The position numbers and the translations under genes were made by a program. Below are positions 7,895-16,371 of a stretch of DNA of 44,488 nucleotides, in pieces (position 1 is the first letter of the stretch; each line of letters opens with the position of its first letter). This stretch comes from a bacterium. GTDB taxonomy: Bacteria > Patescibacteriota > Microgenomatia > UBA12405. The stretch spans positions 1 through 44,488 of the forward strand of contig JAKAFM010000008.1 of the NCBI GenBank assembly GCA_021817905.1. Reading direction: 5' to 3'. The notes below the pieces were generated by a model, which searched no databases, was not told the origin of the DNA, and saw nothing but the letters and a program-made list of their open reading frames with translations.

Positions 7895-9409
7895 ATGAAC
7901 TACGTTATAAACAAAAATACCAGAATTTACCGACTTTGGGAAATGCTTCCGGGACTTTTTGCCTGGATGATTATTTTATTTCCTATCTGGGGAGCCTTTT
8001 TAGTACCCCGTCTTGTTGCTTATTTTGTCATCGCCTTTCTTGTTTACTGGCTATATCAATCCACTAAATCTTCATATTTAGCAATTAAGGGCTATTTCAA
8101 GATTCAACAGTCTCAGGCAACAAATTGGCAACAGTTATTTATTACCAACCACACCGCCTCGTGGCCGCTTCAGAACGCCATAAACCACGTTATTATTATT
8201 TCCTCATATAAAGAACCAGTTGAAGTTATCGAAATGGCCGTCGGTAGTCTTGCCGCACAGATTGATTGTAATCTTAAGAAATTCCACGTAATCATCGGCC
8301 TTGAAGAACGTGCTGGCCAAGATAACAACCAAACCACTATCGATTATTTCACTAAAAAATATTCCGCAACTTTTGGAGATCTTATTTTTACGATCCATCC
8401 GCCAAATGTCACCGGTGAAATTGTCGGTAAGCATAGCAACGAGGCCTATGCTGCCAAATACTTCAAAAAACATTTTATTGATACCAAAAAATTTAATATC
8501 GATAATTTAACCCTAACTTCCTGTGACGTTGATACTATTTTTAACCCGAAATATTTTTCGGCACTTAGCTATCATTTTGCCTCTGATCAAAATCGATATC
8601 TTAAGTTTTGGCAGTCGCCTATTTTTTGGCACCACAATATTGACTCAGTTCCTTTTCCGATTAGAATAATCGGCACCATAGGTAATGTTCTTCATATTGC
8701 CAATATCCAGGAACCTGATGGTCTATTCTTTAATTATTCCTGTTACTCTTCATCCTACAAACTTATTGACCAAGCGGGTTATTGGGACCCCGATATGATC
8801 CCTGAAGATTGGCATATTTTTTTGCAATCTTTTTTTGCTACCAGCGGCAAGGCTTCAGTTAATCCCATTTTTCTTCCCACAATAGTTGATGCTCCCGATG
8901 GTAAAACCTATTTTCAAGCCCTCAAAAACCGTTATAACCAATGCCTCCGTCACGCTTGGGGAGCAATCGATATTGCCTATGCTATCGAACAAGCCCGCAT
9001 ACATACCGAAATCCCTTTGTTAACCCGAGCTCTAAGAATCTTTAAATTAGTCGAAACCCATCTTATTTGGTCAAGTAACTGGTTTATTCTTACACTTGGC
9101 ACTAGTTTGCCTGTAATGCTCAACCCTTCATTTTTCGAAACTTCTTTCGGCTTTAATTTGCCCAAAATATCAAATATTATTCTTACCATCTGTCTTATTC
9201 CTCTAGCAGTAGTCATCATTCTTGACTGGAAACTAAAACCGCCATCTCCCAAAAAAAACTTTTTTGGTTTTATAAAAAATCTTTTTCAGTGGCCTTTTAT
9301 GCCCATAGCTACGCTAACTATGTCGGTCCTTCCTGGGCTGCATTCACATACTCGTTTGATGATGGGCAAACGACTTGAGTATAAAACTACTGTTAAAAAA
9401 GCTTCCTAA
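7895..9409 (+). CDS. membrane-bound family 2 glycosyltransferase
   Basis: This 504-residue enzyme has two N-terminal membrane helices (about residues 15-55) and two or three near the C terminus, flanking a GT-A catalytic domain. IIISSYKEPVEVIEMAVGSL begins the nucleotide-sugar fold, SCDVDTIF holds the DxD metal motif, and PEDWHIFLQ is an ED-W acceptor/catalytic block like that of processive cellulose-synthase-type enzymes. It probably polymerises or adds sugars on a lipid carrier at the inner leaflet. It heads a plus-strand cluster with a GT39-type enzyme and a WecA-like transferase. TATAAT at 7876-7881 is 13 nt from the ATG, more distant than usual here. Confidence 0.85.
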   Translation: MNYVINKNTRIYRLWEMLPGLFAWMIILFPIWGAFLVPRLVAYFVIAFLVYWLYQSTKSSYLAIKGYFKIQQSQATNWQQLFITNHTASWPLQNAINHVIIISSYKEPVEVIEMAVGSLAAQIDCNLKKFHVIIGLEERAGQDNNQTTIDYFTKKYSATFGDLIFTIHPPNVTGEIVGKHSNEAYAAKYFKKHFIDTKKFNIDNLTLTSCDVDTIFNPKYFSALSYHFASDQNRYLKFWQSPIFWHHNIDSVPFPIRIIGTIGNVLHIANIQEPDGLFFNYSCYSSSYKLIDQAGYWDPDMIPEDWHIFLQSFFATSGKASVNPIFLPTIVDAPDGKTYFQALKNRYNQCLRHAWGAIDIAYAIEQARIHTEIPLLTRALRIFKLVETHLIWSSNWFILTLGTSLPVMLNPSFFETSFGFNLPKISNIILTICLIPLAVVIILDWKLKPPSPKKNFFGFIKNLFQWPFMPIATLTMSVLPGLHSHTRLMMGKRLEYKTTVKKAS

Positions 9410-9427
9410 TCTGTCATAATAACCATA

Positions 9428-10855
9428 ATGAAAAAGTTTATTCATCAACATAAACTTATCCTGCTTCTTGCAATTCTATTCCTTTTCTTTAGACTTCCAA
9501 CGTTATTTGAACCAAACTGGTATGGCGATGAAGGTATATATCTTGTCATTGGTCAGGCGCTTCGTCACGGCCTAACGTTATATAGTCAAATTCACGACAA
9601 TAAGCCGCCTAGTCTCTATTACCTTGCTGCTATTGGCCAAACCGTTTTTGGCTTCCGCCTACTGCTTTTATTGTGGATGATACCAACGCTTTTATATTTT
9701 TCAAAATTATCTCACTTTTTTTTCAAAAACAAAGCCGCTACCATTGCTTTTTTATTCTTTTTTCTTTTCAGCTCCATTCCTTTTATCGAAGGCACTATTG
9801 CCAATGCCGAAATTTTTATGATGTTGCCCACCATTGCCGCCTTTCTTTTAGCACTTAAATCAAATCGTAAAACCAGTTGGCTTTTTGTTGGATTATTACT
9901 TGGTTTTGCCTTTACTATCAAAGTTCCTGTTGCTGTCGAATTTGGTTTCTTATGCTTATGGCTTTTTTTCAAAAATCCCAAAAGTCTTAAGCCTTGGCTA
10001 CTTTCCCTCGGTTTTGCGCTCCCCATTATCTTTTATGCCATCTATTTCTGGTTTAATGGTGCCTTCCTTCCTTTCCTTTCGGCCTCACTCCTCCAAAATT
10101 TTGGTTATTTATCATCCTGGGCCACGGGCAGCCATGCCGCGTCAGTCACCTCTGGTGGTCTATTACCTCGACTGGTTTTCCTAGTGGCTATCTGGATTGT
10201 CCTGACTGTCTTACTCATCAGGAATAAACTGTCCTCCCAACTCCATTTCCTTTTATGTTGGCTGGCAGCTGCCCTTTTTGGAGCCTTGCTTTCCGGCCGA
10301 CCCTACCCCCATTACCTAATTCAAGCCTTGCCGCCTTTGGCACTGATCGTTGGTGCCCTTTTTGATAAGACGCAACAACGATTGATAATTATCATCGCTC
10401 TTATTATTTTTGCTTTTGGCGTCAAAAAATATCAGTTCTATTCTTATCCAGTATTCTCCTACTATAGTAATTTTTATACCTATGCACTTGGTCTAAAAAG
10501 TCAATCACAATATCGGCAATATTTTGGGTCGGAAGTTAATCAAAGCTATCAGATCGCTAACTATATAAAAATCAATACCAACCCAACCGATAAAATTTTT
10601 GTCTGGGGAGATAATCCCTTTATTTATGCCTTATCGCAGCGTTTACCCATAACCAGATTTACCGTTGCCTATCATATTGTTGATTTTAGTGCCTATAACG
10701 AAGTCATGAGTATACTTGAGACCACCCCACCTAAATTTATTGTTTTCGTTCCCATGACTGGTCGTCCCTTTCCTGAATTATCTTCATTTCTCGACCGCTA
10801 CTACTACATCAAACAGGTTTTTGGTTCAAACCTGATTTATACGCTCAGATCATGA
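9428..10855 (+). CDS. GT39/ArnT-type polytopic glycosyltransferase
   Basis: This 475-residue GT-C enzyme has about ten or more membrane helices. The first periplasmic loop contains YGDEGIYLVIGQALRHG and DNKPPSLYYLAAIG, the acidic motif and PP-containing helix typical of the PMT/ArnT family, which transfers sugars from polyprenyl-phosphate donors outside the membrane. The soluble C-terminal part carries no clear motif. The gene begins 18 bp after the GT2 gene and overlaps the next start by 4 bp (ATGA), so they form an operon. The acceptor could be a surface polymer or protein; the sequence does not say which. Confidence 0.82.
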   Translation: MKKFIHQHKLILLLAILFLFFRLPTLFEPNWYGDEGIYLVIGQALRHGLTLYSQIHDNKPPSLYYLAAIGQTVFGFRLLLLLWMIPTLLYFSKLSHFFFKNKAATIAFLFFFLFSSIPFIEGTIANAEIFMMLPTIAAFLLALKSNRKTSWLFVGLLLGFAFTIKVPVAVEFGFLCLWLFFKNPKSLKPWLLSLGFALPIIFYAIYFWFNGAFLPFLSASLLQNFGYLSSWATGSHAASVTSGGLLPRLVFLVAIWIVLTVLLIRNKLSSQLHFLLCWLAAALFGALLSGRPYPHYLIQALPPLALIVGALFDKTQQRLIIIIALIIFAFGVKKYQFYSYPVFSYYSNFYTYALGLKSQSQYRQYFGSEVNQSYQIANYIKINTNPTDKIFVWGDNPFIYALSQRLPITRFTVAYHIVDFSAYNEVMSILETTPPKFIVFVPMTGRPFPELSSFLDRYYYIKQVFGSNLIYTLRS

Positions 10856-11232
10856 AATTTTTCGAAATAATAAAGAAATATCTAGGTCAACTCGGCCTTT
10901 TTTGGCAAAAAAAAGGCAACAGCCAATTTTTGAGATTAAATTTGCTTATCATCGGTATTCAGTTAGCCTTCTTGGTTTACAAATTTAATCAACTCCCTCC
11001 GGAAGTCCCATTGTTTTATTCCCTTCCTTTTGGCGAAGAACAACTGGCTACTACCTCTCAACTTTTTTTTATTCCCATATTCTCAATTACTATCGGTCTA
11101 ATTAACACCATCTTTGCTGCTGTATTTTTACCAAACCATCAATTACTTTCTCGACTCCTCATTATTTTTTCTGTAATTTATAGCTTACTCTCACTTGTCA
11201 CTATCTATCAAATCATTACCCTCATCTCCTGA
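10852..11232 (+). CDS. small membrane protein of the polysaccharide cluster
   Basis: This 126-residue protein has about three membrane helices (roughly residues 28-45, 70-92 and 100-125) separated by a loop with PPEVPLFYSLPFGEEQL. I do not recognise an enzymatic domain; the LPPEVPLFYSLP loop resembles DUF1648-like small membrane proteins, which is weak support. It overlaps the upstream GT39-type gene by 4 bp and the downstream WecA-like gene by 1 bp (TGATG), implying translational coupling. A role as an accessory subunit in glycan assembly is inferred from position only. Confidence 0.7.
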   Translation: MKFFEIIKKYLGQLGLFWQKKGNSQFLRLNLLIIGIQLAFLVYKFNQLPPEVPLFYSLPFGEEQLATTSQLFFIPIFSITIGLINTIFAAVFLPNHQLLSRLLIIFSVIYSLLSLVTIYQIITLIS

Positions 11233-12284
11233 TGACTATAACGTTCATCATCTCCATCATTGTCGCCACTATTATTTCAACGTTAGTTACCCCGCTTACG
11301 ATTACTTTTTTTAAATCCCGTGGTTGGGTCGAAGATCCAAAGATAAAAAATCAAAAAAGTCATAATGCTACTGCCCTAGCCGCTATTCCTCGAGGAGGCG
11401 GCATTCCTATTTTTATTAGCATTGCCATTGTCTTATTAGTATTTTTACCGCTCGACAAACGGTTGCTAGCTATACTTCTTGCCTCACTGCTAACACTTTT
11501 AGTAGGGGTTTGGGATGATATTAAAGATATTAGCCCCAAAATAAGGCTCTTAACGAATATTGTTGCTGCCCTCATTGTTGTTGCCTCGGGTATTGGTATT
11601 GCCTATATTTCCAATCCATTAGGCGGAATTATTGATCTCTCTTTTATCCGTTTCACTTTCAATTTTATAGGTCCCCACACTATTTGGGTAATTTCCGACA
11701 TCCTTGCTATCTTCTGGATAGTATGGTGTATGAATAGTATCGGCTGGGCTACCGGTGTCGACGGTCAACTTCCTGGTTTTGCCGCCATATCCGCTTTCTT
11801 TATTGGTTTATTGGCAATGCGTTTTGGCGATACGAGTCAACTATCGGTCATTGTTATTTGTGGGGCGGTTGCCGGTGCTTTTCTTGGGTATCTACCATTC
11901 AATATTTTTCCTCAAAAAGCCATGCCGGGATATAGCGGCAAGAGTCTAGCCGGCTTTTTTTTAGCACTGGTTGCTATTCTTTCAGGTGCGAAATTAGCCA
12001 CCGTTATCTTTGTTCTCGGTATTCCTATGCTTGATGGTTTTTTTACGCTTTTGAGACGATTATTCCATCACCAGCCACTCCTTAAACCAGACGGTCAACA
12101 TCTTCATCATCGGCTTTTAGCGCTTGGTTGGTCCCGTCCTCAAATTGCGCTTGCCTATTGGGCTTTTAGTTTTATTTTAGGTATTATTGCGCTTCTGCTT
12201 AATAGCCAACAAAAATTCTATACCTTTATAGGATTATTCCTGGTTTTTATGGCCTTCATCATTCATCTTTCGAAACATACTTAG
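11232..12284 (+). CDS. WecA/MraY-family polyprenyl-phosphate sugar-1-phosphate transferase
   Basis: This 350-residue integral membrane protein has about ten helices. Family motifs are present: AIPRGGGIPI near the N terminus, VWDDIKDISP (the catalytic Asp pair), GWATGVDGQLPG in place of the usual DGxDGLA, and the C-terminal HLHHRLL loop typical of the WecA branch. It should attach a HexNAc-1-phosphate to undecaprenyl phosphate as the first step of a surface polysaccharide or wall polymer. It is coupled to the upstream gene. The polyprenyl carrier would come from UppS, encoded at 25732. Its 3' end overlaps the opposing lipoprotein gene by 26 bp. Confidence 0.88.
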   Translation: MTITFIISIIVATIISTLVTPLTITFFKSRGWVEDPKIKNQKSHNATALAAIPRGGGIPIFISIAIVLLVFLPLDKRLLAILLASLLTLLVGVWDDIKDISPKIRLLTNIVAALIVVASGIGIAYISNPLGGIIDLSFIRFTFNFIGPHTIWVISDILAIFWIVWCMNSIGWATGVDGQLPGFAAISAFFIGLLAMRFGDTSQLSVIVICGAVAGAFLGYLPFNIFPQKAMPGYSGKSLAGFFLALVAILSGAKLATVIFVLGIPMLDGFFTLLRRLFHHQPLLKPDGQHLHHRLLALGWSRPQIALAYWAFSFILGIIALLLNSQQKFYTFIGLFLVFMAFIIHLSKHT

Positions 12285-13038
12285 TTGATACCCACCCGCT
12301 TATTGTTGTATTTACCTGGATCTTATCCCAATCAGTCCCGATCTCAAGCAAAGGATAGTGTTGTCCTGGCGTCACCCGTCCGACTTCCTTACCATTAACA
12401 CTCGCTGTATCCCGGACCCTTAACCAACCTACTCCGGTATCAAGAATCTTCACTGTCTGTCCGCTGGTTCCCCCCGGAGTCGGCACCGGTGACTCCGTTG
12501 CTATAGGTACTACCTCAGGTGCTAATGTCGCATCGATTAACAACTGATAGCCGTTTATCCCTTTGGCATAAATAGTATTACTTTTATAACCCGGGTAACT
12601 AATTGTTATTTGTTTATCACCCTCACCAACATCTTCAATTTTTAAGGGAGAAAACCCTTTAATTTCCCCGTCTATTGCTACCGCCGCCTGGTTTGGATCG
12701 GCACTAACTAACAATCCGCTTTTATCGACTCCGGTCTTTTCCAGATTAAGCACATATCCGCTTGTCTGGTCATCGAGTTTTATATCAACGACAGTATCAG
12801 AATAGTTTTCTAGTCGAATCGTTTTTTGCCAACTATTTTTACCATCAGGAGAGACTAATTTAACATCCATATCGCCTGGTTTTAGTTCATTATTTTTGTA
12901 AGGAGTCATCCCAGCACTTTTACCATCAAGATATACTTTTGCCTGAGGAGAGGACATAATTTCCACACCTGACCGTTGCGGTGCCAAGCTGCAACCTCCT
13001 AAAAACAGCAAGCTTATAAACAGAATCATTTTTTTCAT
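12259..13038 (-). CDS. lipoprotein with two PEGA domains and an SH3b domain
   Basis: This 259-residue exported protein has a signal peptide ending in the lipobox LGGCS, so Cys16 should be lipidated. Residues about 24-90 and 105-170 form two PEGA-like beta domains (SSPQAKVYLDGKSAGMTPY; SADPNQAAVAIDGEIKGFSPL), common in surface-layer and cell-wall proteins. A Pro/Thr linker follows, then a bacterial SH3 domain (VKILDTGVGWLRVRDTAS...GWVSTKYV) of the kind that binds peptidoglycan. The role is probably structural at the cell envelope. A TATACT box lies 11 nt upstream of the ATG. It overlaps the end of the converging WecA-like gene. Confidence 0.87.
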   Translation of the reverse strand: MKKMILFISLLFLGGCSLAPQRSGVEIMSSPQAKVYLDGKSAGMTPYKNNELKPGDMDVKLVSPDGKNSWQKTIRLENYSDTVVDIKLDDQTSGYVLNLEKTGVDKSGLLVSADPNQAAVAIDGEIKGFSPLKIEDVGEGDKQITISYPGYKSNTIYAKGINGYQLLIDATLAPEVVPIATESPVPTPGGTSGQTVKILDTGVGWLRVRDTASVNGKEVGRVTPGQHYPLLEIGTDWDKIQVNTTISGWVSTKYVSKDE

Positions 13039-13072
13039 TCGCTATACATAGTATACGGTAAGTAGTCAAAAT

Positions 13073-13648
13073 CTACGCTCGCTCAACCATGGTCAAAATC
13101 TCAATAACTTCCTGTGGTGTTTTGGCAATACTTACTACTCCTTTTTCAATAGTTTCAAACTTCATCCCTTTTTCTATATCTGTCACGATTTTTCCCCATT
13201 GTTCACCAAAAAACACCAACGGTTTATGGTGACCATTATTAAATTTTGCTAATTCCCAAGTCATTCCCACCTCTGATAATGTCCCTGTACCGCCATCGAA
13301 AATAACAAAGGCATCGGCCAGTTTAATCAAAGTATTTAATCGTTCTGGGTAGTCTTCGGTGGTATATACCCGATCTGCCATTTCCAGATTTTCCTGGTTA
13401 GTTCCTTCATAATTTTTTGGTTGTTTGTCTGGATTCAATATCACAATTTCCACTTTGCCGTTAACTGATTTAGCTCCTCGAGATGCCGCCAGCATCACTC
13501 CTGGTCCTCCCCCATTAACAATAATATAACCCGCCTGGGCAGCCAGTTTACTAACCACCAAAACATCCTGAAAAATGTGACTTTTTTCCTCAACCATTGC
13601 GTCACCAAAAAACGCCACCCGCTTAATTTTTTTTGTTGTTTTTATCAT
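13073..13648 (-). CDS. LOG-family nucleotide-binding protein (possible 5'-monophosphate phosphoribohydrolase)
   Basis: This 191-residue Rossmann-like protein of the SLOG/LOG group has GGGPGVM at about residues 46-52 and FDGGTGTLSE at about 117-126, corresponding to the family's GGxxGxM and PGGxGTxxE. Members such as LOG and PpnN hydrolyse nucleoside 5'-monophosphates to base and ribose 5-phosphate; other members have unknown roles. It is the last gene of the rpiB-pgk-hydrolase-gap-RPE-like-cdd operon and overlaps cdd by 4 bp (ATGA). Release of ribose 5-phosphate here would feed RpiB, encoded by the first gene. That assignment is inference from context. Confidence 0.82.
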   Translation of the reverse strand: MIKTTKKIKRVAFFGDAMVEEKSHIFQDVLVVSKLAAQAGYIIVNGGGPGVMLAASRGAKSVNGKVEIVILNPDKQPKNYEGTNQENLEMADRVYTTEDYPERLNTLIKLADAFVIFDGGTGTLSEVGMTWELAKFNNGHHKPLVFFGEQWGKIVTDIEKGMKFETIEKGVVSIAKTPQEVIEILTMVERA

Positions 13649-14082
13649 AGATTAAATGATTTTAGTTTGTCGTCAAATGTCACACTTCTGTATTTTTTTG
13701 GTAATAATTCCGATAATTTTTTTATCTCATATTTACCATCCATATCCGTCGCTACTATTTCAAAATCCATATCATTAACCTGACTAAACTGAGTCAGATA
13801 TTGCAAACAAGCCCCGCATGGATAGGTAATATTTTTATCTGCCACACAGAGTGCTTTATGAGCATATTTGCCATGTGTAGCCGCATGATCAACGGCTGCC
13901 ATTTCAGCACAAACACCCATACTCGAAATAACCCCCTCCACATTGACTCCCTCGTAATAATTACCATCCACTGTCAATACGCAGGCCCCAAAACCGTGAC
14001 CAGATTTAAATGCAAATGCGTATTTTCTGACTGTCTGAGCTTTATGTATCAAATTATTTATCTCTTCTTTGGTTAGCATCAT
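13645..14082 (-). CDS. cdd: cytidine deaminase
   Basis: About 145 residues, converting cytidine or deoxycytidine to the uridine form for pyrimidine salvage. The zinc site is visible: VCAEMAAVDH (Cys ligand and the catalytic Glu) and PCGACLQ (two Cys ligands), the pattern of the small homotetrameric enzymes. The frame opens further upstream to 14166, but those residues would lie wholly within the RPE-like gene and look unlike the family. ATG 14082 (or 14079) gives the expected start, MMLTKEEINNLI. It overlaps the RPE-like gene by 29 bp and the LOG gene by 4 bp. Confidence 0.92.
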   Translation of the reverse strand: MMLTKEEINNLIHKAQTVRKYAFAFKSGHGFGACVLTVDGNYYEGVNVEGVISSMGVCAEMAAVDHAATHGKYAHKALCVADKNITYPCGACLQYLTQFSQVNDMDFEIVATDMDGKYEIKKLSELLPKKYRSVTFDDKLKSFNL

Positions 14083-14674
14083 GTACTTCAAAATAATGAC
14101 TTCCACAATATACGACATCCGCCCCTGCTTTTTCAAATTGCAAATAATTGTCCTCAGTAACTCCACCGTCCACTCCCACCAAAAAACCGCGCTCTCGTTT
14201 ACTGCTAAGGTCTTTGGCCAGTTTTATTCGATCAAAAATATTTGTATCAATAGGCATTTCTTCAAACCCAGCTTTTCTCGACATCAATAAAACCAGGTCA
14301 ATTTCATCAGGAATTTTTTCAATTTTTGTCCCGCTATCATACGCCAGTCCCACCTCCAAACCTGAATCTTTGGCTTGCGTTACAAAAGCCTTTCGATTGC
14401 TCATCATTTCTACTTGCCCAATTACCCTTGAAGCTCCAACAAACAAACATTTTTCAATCCACTTAATCGGTTCTTTAACCATCAGGTGTATTTCCCACAA
14501 AAATCCTTCATTGCGTTCTAATTTAGTCAGCTGCTCTAATTCAAATGATTTCCCATAACTAAAAACTCCATCGAATACATCAACCTGTATCCACCGACTG
14601 GTATCCCGAATCTTTTCAATTCGTCCCCTTACTCCTTCGAAGGTCTTCTCTTCAATTGTTGGAATAACTATCAT
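14054..14674 (-). CDS. ribulose-phosphate 3-epimerase-like TIM barrel
   Basis: This 206-residue protein follows the RPE pattern: VIPTI (usually PSIL), WIQVDVFDG (usually MHVDxMDG), EIHLMV (xHLM), VLLMSRKAGFEE (VxVNPGFGGQ) and GVDGGV. RPE would interconvert ribulose 5-phosphate and xylulose 5-phosphate. Of the four metal ligands, the two Asp and the His in HLMV are kept, but the first His (MHVD) is Gln, and the N-terminal Ser is missing. It may therefore be a divergent epimerase or a related sugar-phosphate enzyme. It starts 1 nt after the gap stop codon, firmly inside the operon. Confidence 0.78.
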   Translation of the reverse strand: MIVIPTIEEKTFEGVRGRIEKIRDTSRWIQVDVFDGVFSYGKSFELEQLTKLERNEGFLWEIHLMVKEPIKWIEKCLFVGASRVIGQVEMMSNRKAFVTQAKDSGLEVGLAYDSGTKIEKIPDEIDLVLLMSRKAGFEEMPIDTNIFDRIKLAKDLSSKRERGFLVGVDGGVTEDNYLQFEKAGADVVYCGSHYFEVHDANQRRDK

Positions 14675-14675
14675 A

Positions 14676-15713
14676 TTATCTATTGGTCTGTAGTGCCATT
14701 TCTAAAAGCCGACAACTATAGCCGTACTCATTATCATACCAGGCCCCAATTGATACCAAATCATCGGAAATTACTTTAGTCATTCGAGTATCTACAATAC
14801 ACGAAGCGTTATTTCCAATAATATCAGAAGAAACGAGCGGCTCATACGACACCTTTAATCTTCCAACCAATTCTGGACTAACACTCGCTTCTTCAAATAT
14901 GGCATTGACCTCTTCCACAGTTGTTTTCCGTACCAATTTAAAAGTTAAATCAGAATAAGAACCACACACTACTGGTACCCGAATAGCTGTTCCTGCAAAC
15001 CGTCCTGCAGCAGCGGGATAAGCTGCAATTACTGCCTCTGCTGCTCCGGTGGTAGTCGGCACAATGTTAATGGCTGCTGCTCGCGCCCTGCGAGGATCTT
15101 TATTACTTCCGTCCACCAGATTTTGATTAGTGGTATAGGCATGAATAGTTGTTAACATACCCTCTTGAAAACCAATTTTTTCATCAATAAGCTTTACGAT
15201 TGGCGCCACACAATTCGTCGTACATGAACCATTGGAAAGCAATTGCTCATGTTTATAATTTTTCTCATTTACCCCCAGAATATATACGGGAATCTTAGGG
15301 TCTTTTGGGGGAGCTGAAATTACCACCCTCTTTGCCCCAGACATAATATGCCCCATCGCTTTATGGTCAGTAAATGCTCCGGTACATTCCAAAACCGTGT
15401 CCACTCCGTAATTTTTCCAAGGAATTCGATTGACATCAGCCTCACCCAAAAAAGGTATAATCCGCTCACCTACCACCAATCTACCAATTTCGCCACCTTT
15501 TTCCGGGTCTTTGTAATCAACCTTTTCTCCGATCCTTCCATAAACAGAATCATACTTAAATTGCATGGCATAACTTTCCATTCCTAATTCGCCTTTTGTA
15601 TTAATAGCTACAACTTCAATATCATAATTTTCCAAAACCAGCGCCCGTAATGCTACGGTACCGATTCTTCCAAAACCATTAATACCAACGCGTATTTTTT
15701 TCTTTTCAGTCAT
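14676..15713 (-). CDS. gap: glyceraldehyde-3-phosphate dehydrogenase, type I
   Basis: This 345-residue phosphorylating GAPDH converts glyceraldehyde 3-phosphate, NAD+ and phosphate to 1,3-bisphosphoglycerate. The NAD-binding GINGFGRIG is at residues 10-18, the catalytic block is SNGSCTTNC (usually SNASCTTNC), followed by HAYTTNQNLVDG, and the C terminus has WYDNEYGYS. The length is normal. It lies in the operon after the esterase gene. A TAGAAT box at 15720-15725, overlapping the previous stop codon, sits 6 nt before its ATG, suggesting an internal promoter. Confidence 0.97.
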   Translation of the reverse strand: MTEKKKIRVGINGFGRIGTVALRALVLENYDIEVVAINTKGELGMESYAMQFKYDSVYGRIGEKVDYKDPEKGGEIGRLVVGERIIPFLGEADVNRIPWKNYGVDTVLECTGAFTDHKAMGHIMSGAKRVVISAPPKDPKIPVYILGVNEKNYKHEQLLSNGSCTTNCVAPIVKLIDEKIGFQEGMLTTIHAYTTNQNLVDGSNKDPRRARAAAINIVPTTTGAAEAVIAAYPAAAGRFAGTAIRVPVVCGSYSDLTFKLVRKTTVEEVNAIFEEASVSPELVGRLKVSYEPLVSSDIIGNNASCIVDTRMTKVISDDLVSIGAWYDNEYGYSCRLLEMALQTNR

Positions 15714-15717
15714 AAAT

Positions 15718-16368
15718 TCATTCTACCTCTTTTCTTAACAACTCCAAAGTTTCTGGAGATTCCAAAATCCTGGTATGCCCATTAATCAGTATACAAATAT
15801 TTTTTGCCTCACTCAGTTTTAGGCTTGAGAAAGGGACTACATGATTATCAAACTTGGGATATAGTACCAAAAACTTATGATTATTTTCATTATGTTTTCC
15901 CATTTTCTCTAAAAAAGTATTCTTATAATCCAATTGTTTATAGCCAGGTACCAAATTTGCCAAAAGACTGCCTTGAAAAGGTGATGATAGTGTTACTATT
16001 TTTTTAATTAATCTATTTATTTCCGGGTAAGTATCAACCAAATATTTTGCTACTAATCCACCCTTACTATGTGCCACCAAAATAACCTTTTGCAATTTAT
16101 TATTGATAATAAATTGAGCAGTTTTTTCAGCCAAAAATTCAATTTTTTCTTCTGTTTCTTTTTGATTATAGACACTGTTAATCCCATATCCCATCGTGTG
16201 TAATTCTTTCGCAATAGTCATTAAAAAATATGGCTGTTCGTAAATGCCTTGTAATACCAAAACAGTCTCTTTTTCTCCTCGCTTCCAATCATCAGGAAAA
16301 TCTTTACCTGTCAGTTTGTTTTTTGCAATCAGTCGATACTCATCAATTAAATCACCCAAAAGACTCAT
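15718..16368 (-). CDS. alpha/beta hydrolase (lipase/esterase-like)
   Basis: This 216-residue protein resembles the PGAP1/triacylglycerol-lipase-like branch of the alpha/beta hydrolases. VLVLQGIYEQP carries the oxyanion-region strand and VAHSKGGLVAKYLVD holds the nucleophile elbow (Ser in AHSKGG). A candidate catalytic His is in INGHTRILE near the C terminus, and an Asp in YPKFDNHVVP. There is no signal peptide, so it acts in the cytoplasm or at the membrane face. It sits between pgk (3 bp) and gap (4 bp) in the operon, though its substrate is not obvious from that context. Confidence 0.83.
   Translation of the reverse strand: MSLLGDLIDEYRLIAKNKLTGKDFPDDWKRGEKETVLVLQGIYEQPYFLMTIAKELHTMGYGINSVYNQKETEEKIEFLAEKTAQFIINNKLQKVILVAHSKGGLVAKYLVDTYPEINRLIKKIVTLSSPFQGSLLANLVPGYKQLDYKNTFLEKMGKHNENNHKFLVLYPKFDNHVVPFSSLKLSEAKNICILINGHTRILESPETLELLRKEVE
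15720..15725 (-). promoter_or_regulatory. -10 box (TAGAAT) internal promoter before gap
   Basis: TAGAAT lies 6 nt before the gap ATG and includes part of the stop codon of the hydrolase gene. It could give gap and the genes after it a leaderless transcript of their own inside the operon. Confidence 0.5.
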
Positions 16369-16371
16369 GTT

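Noticed and set aside
14083-14166. 28-residue N-terminal extension of cytidine deaminase
   Set aside because: It overlaps the RPE-like gene completely, and the family begins at the inner ATG.
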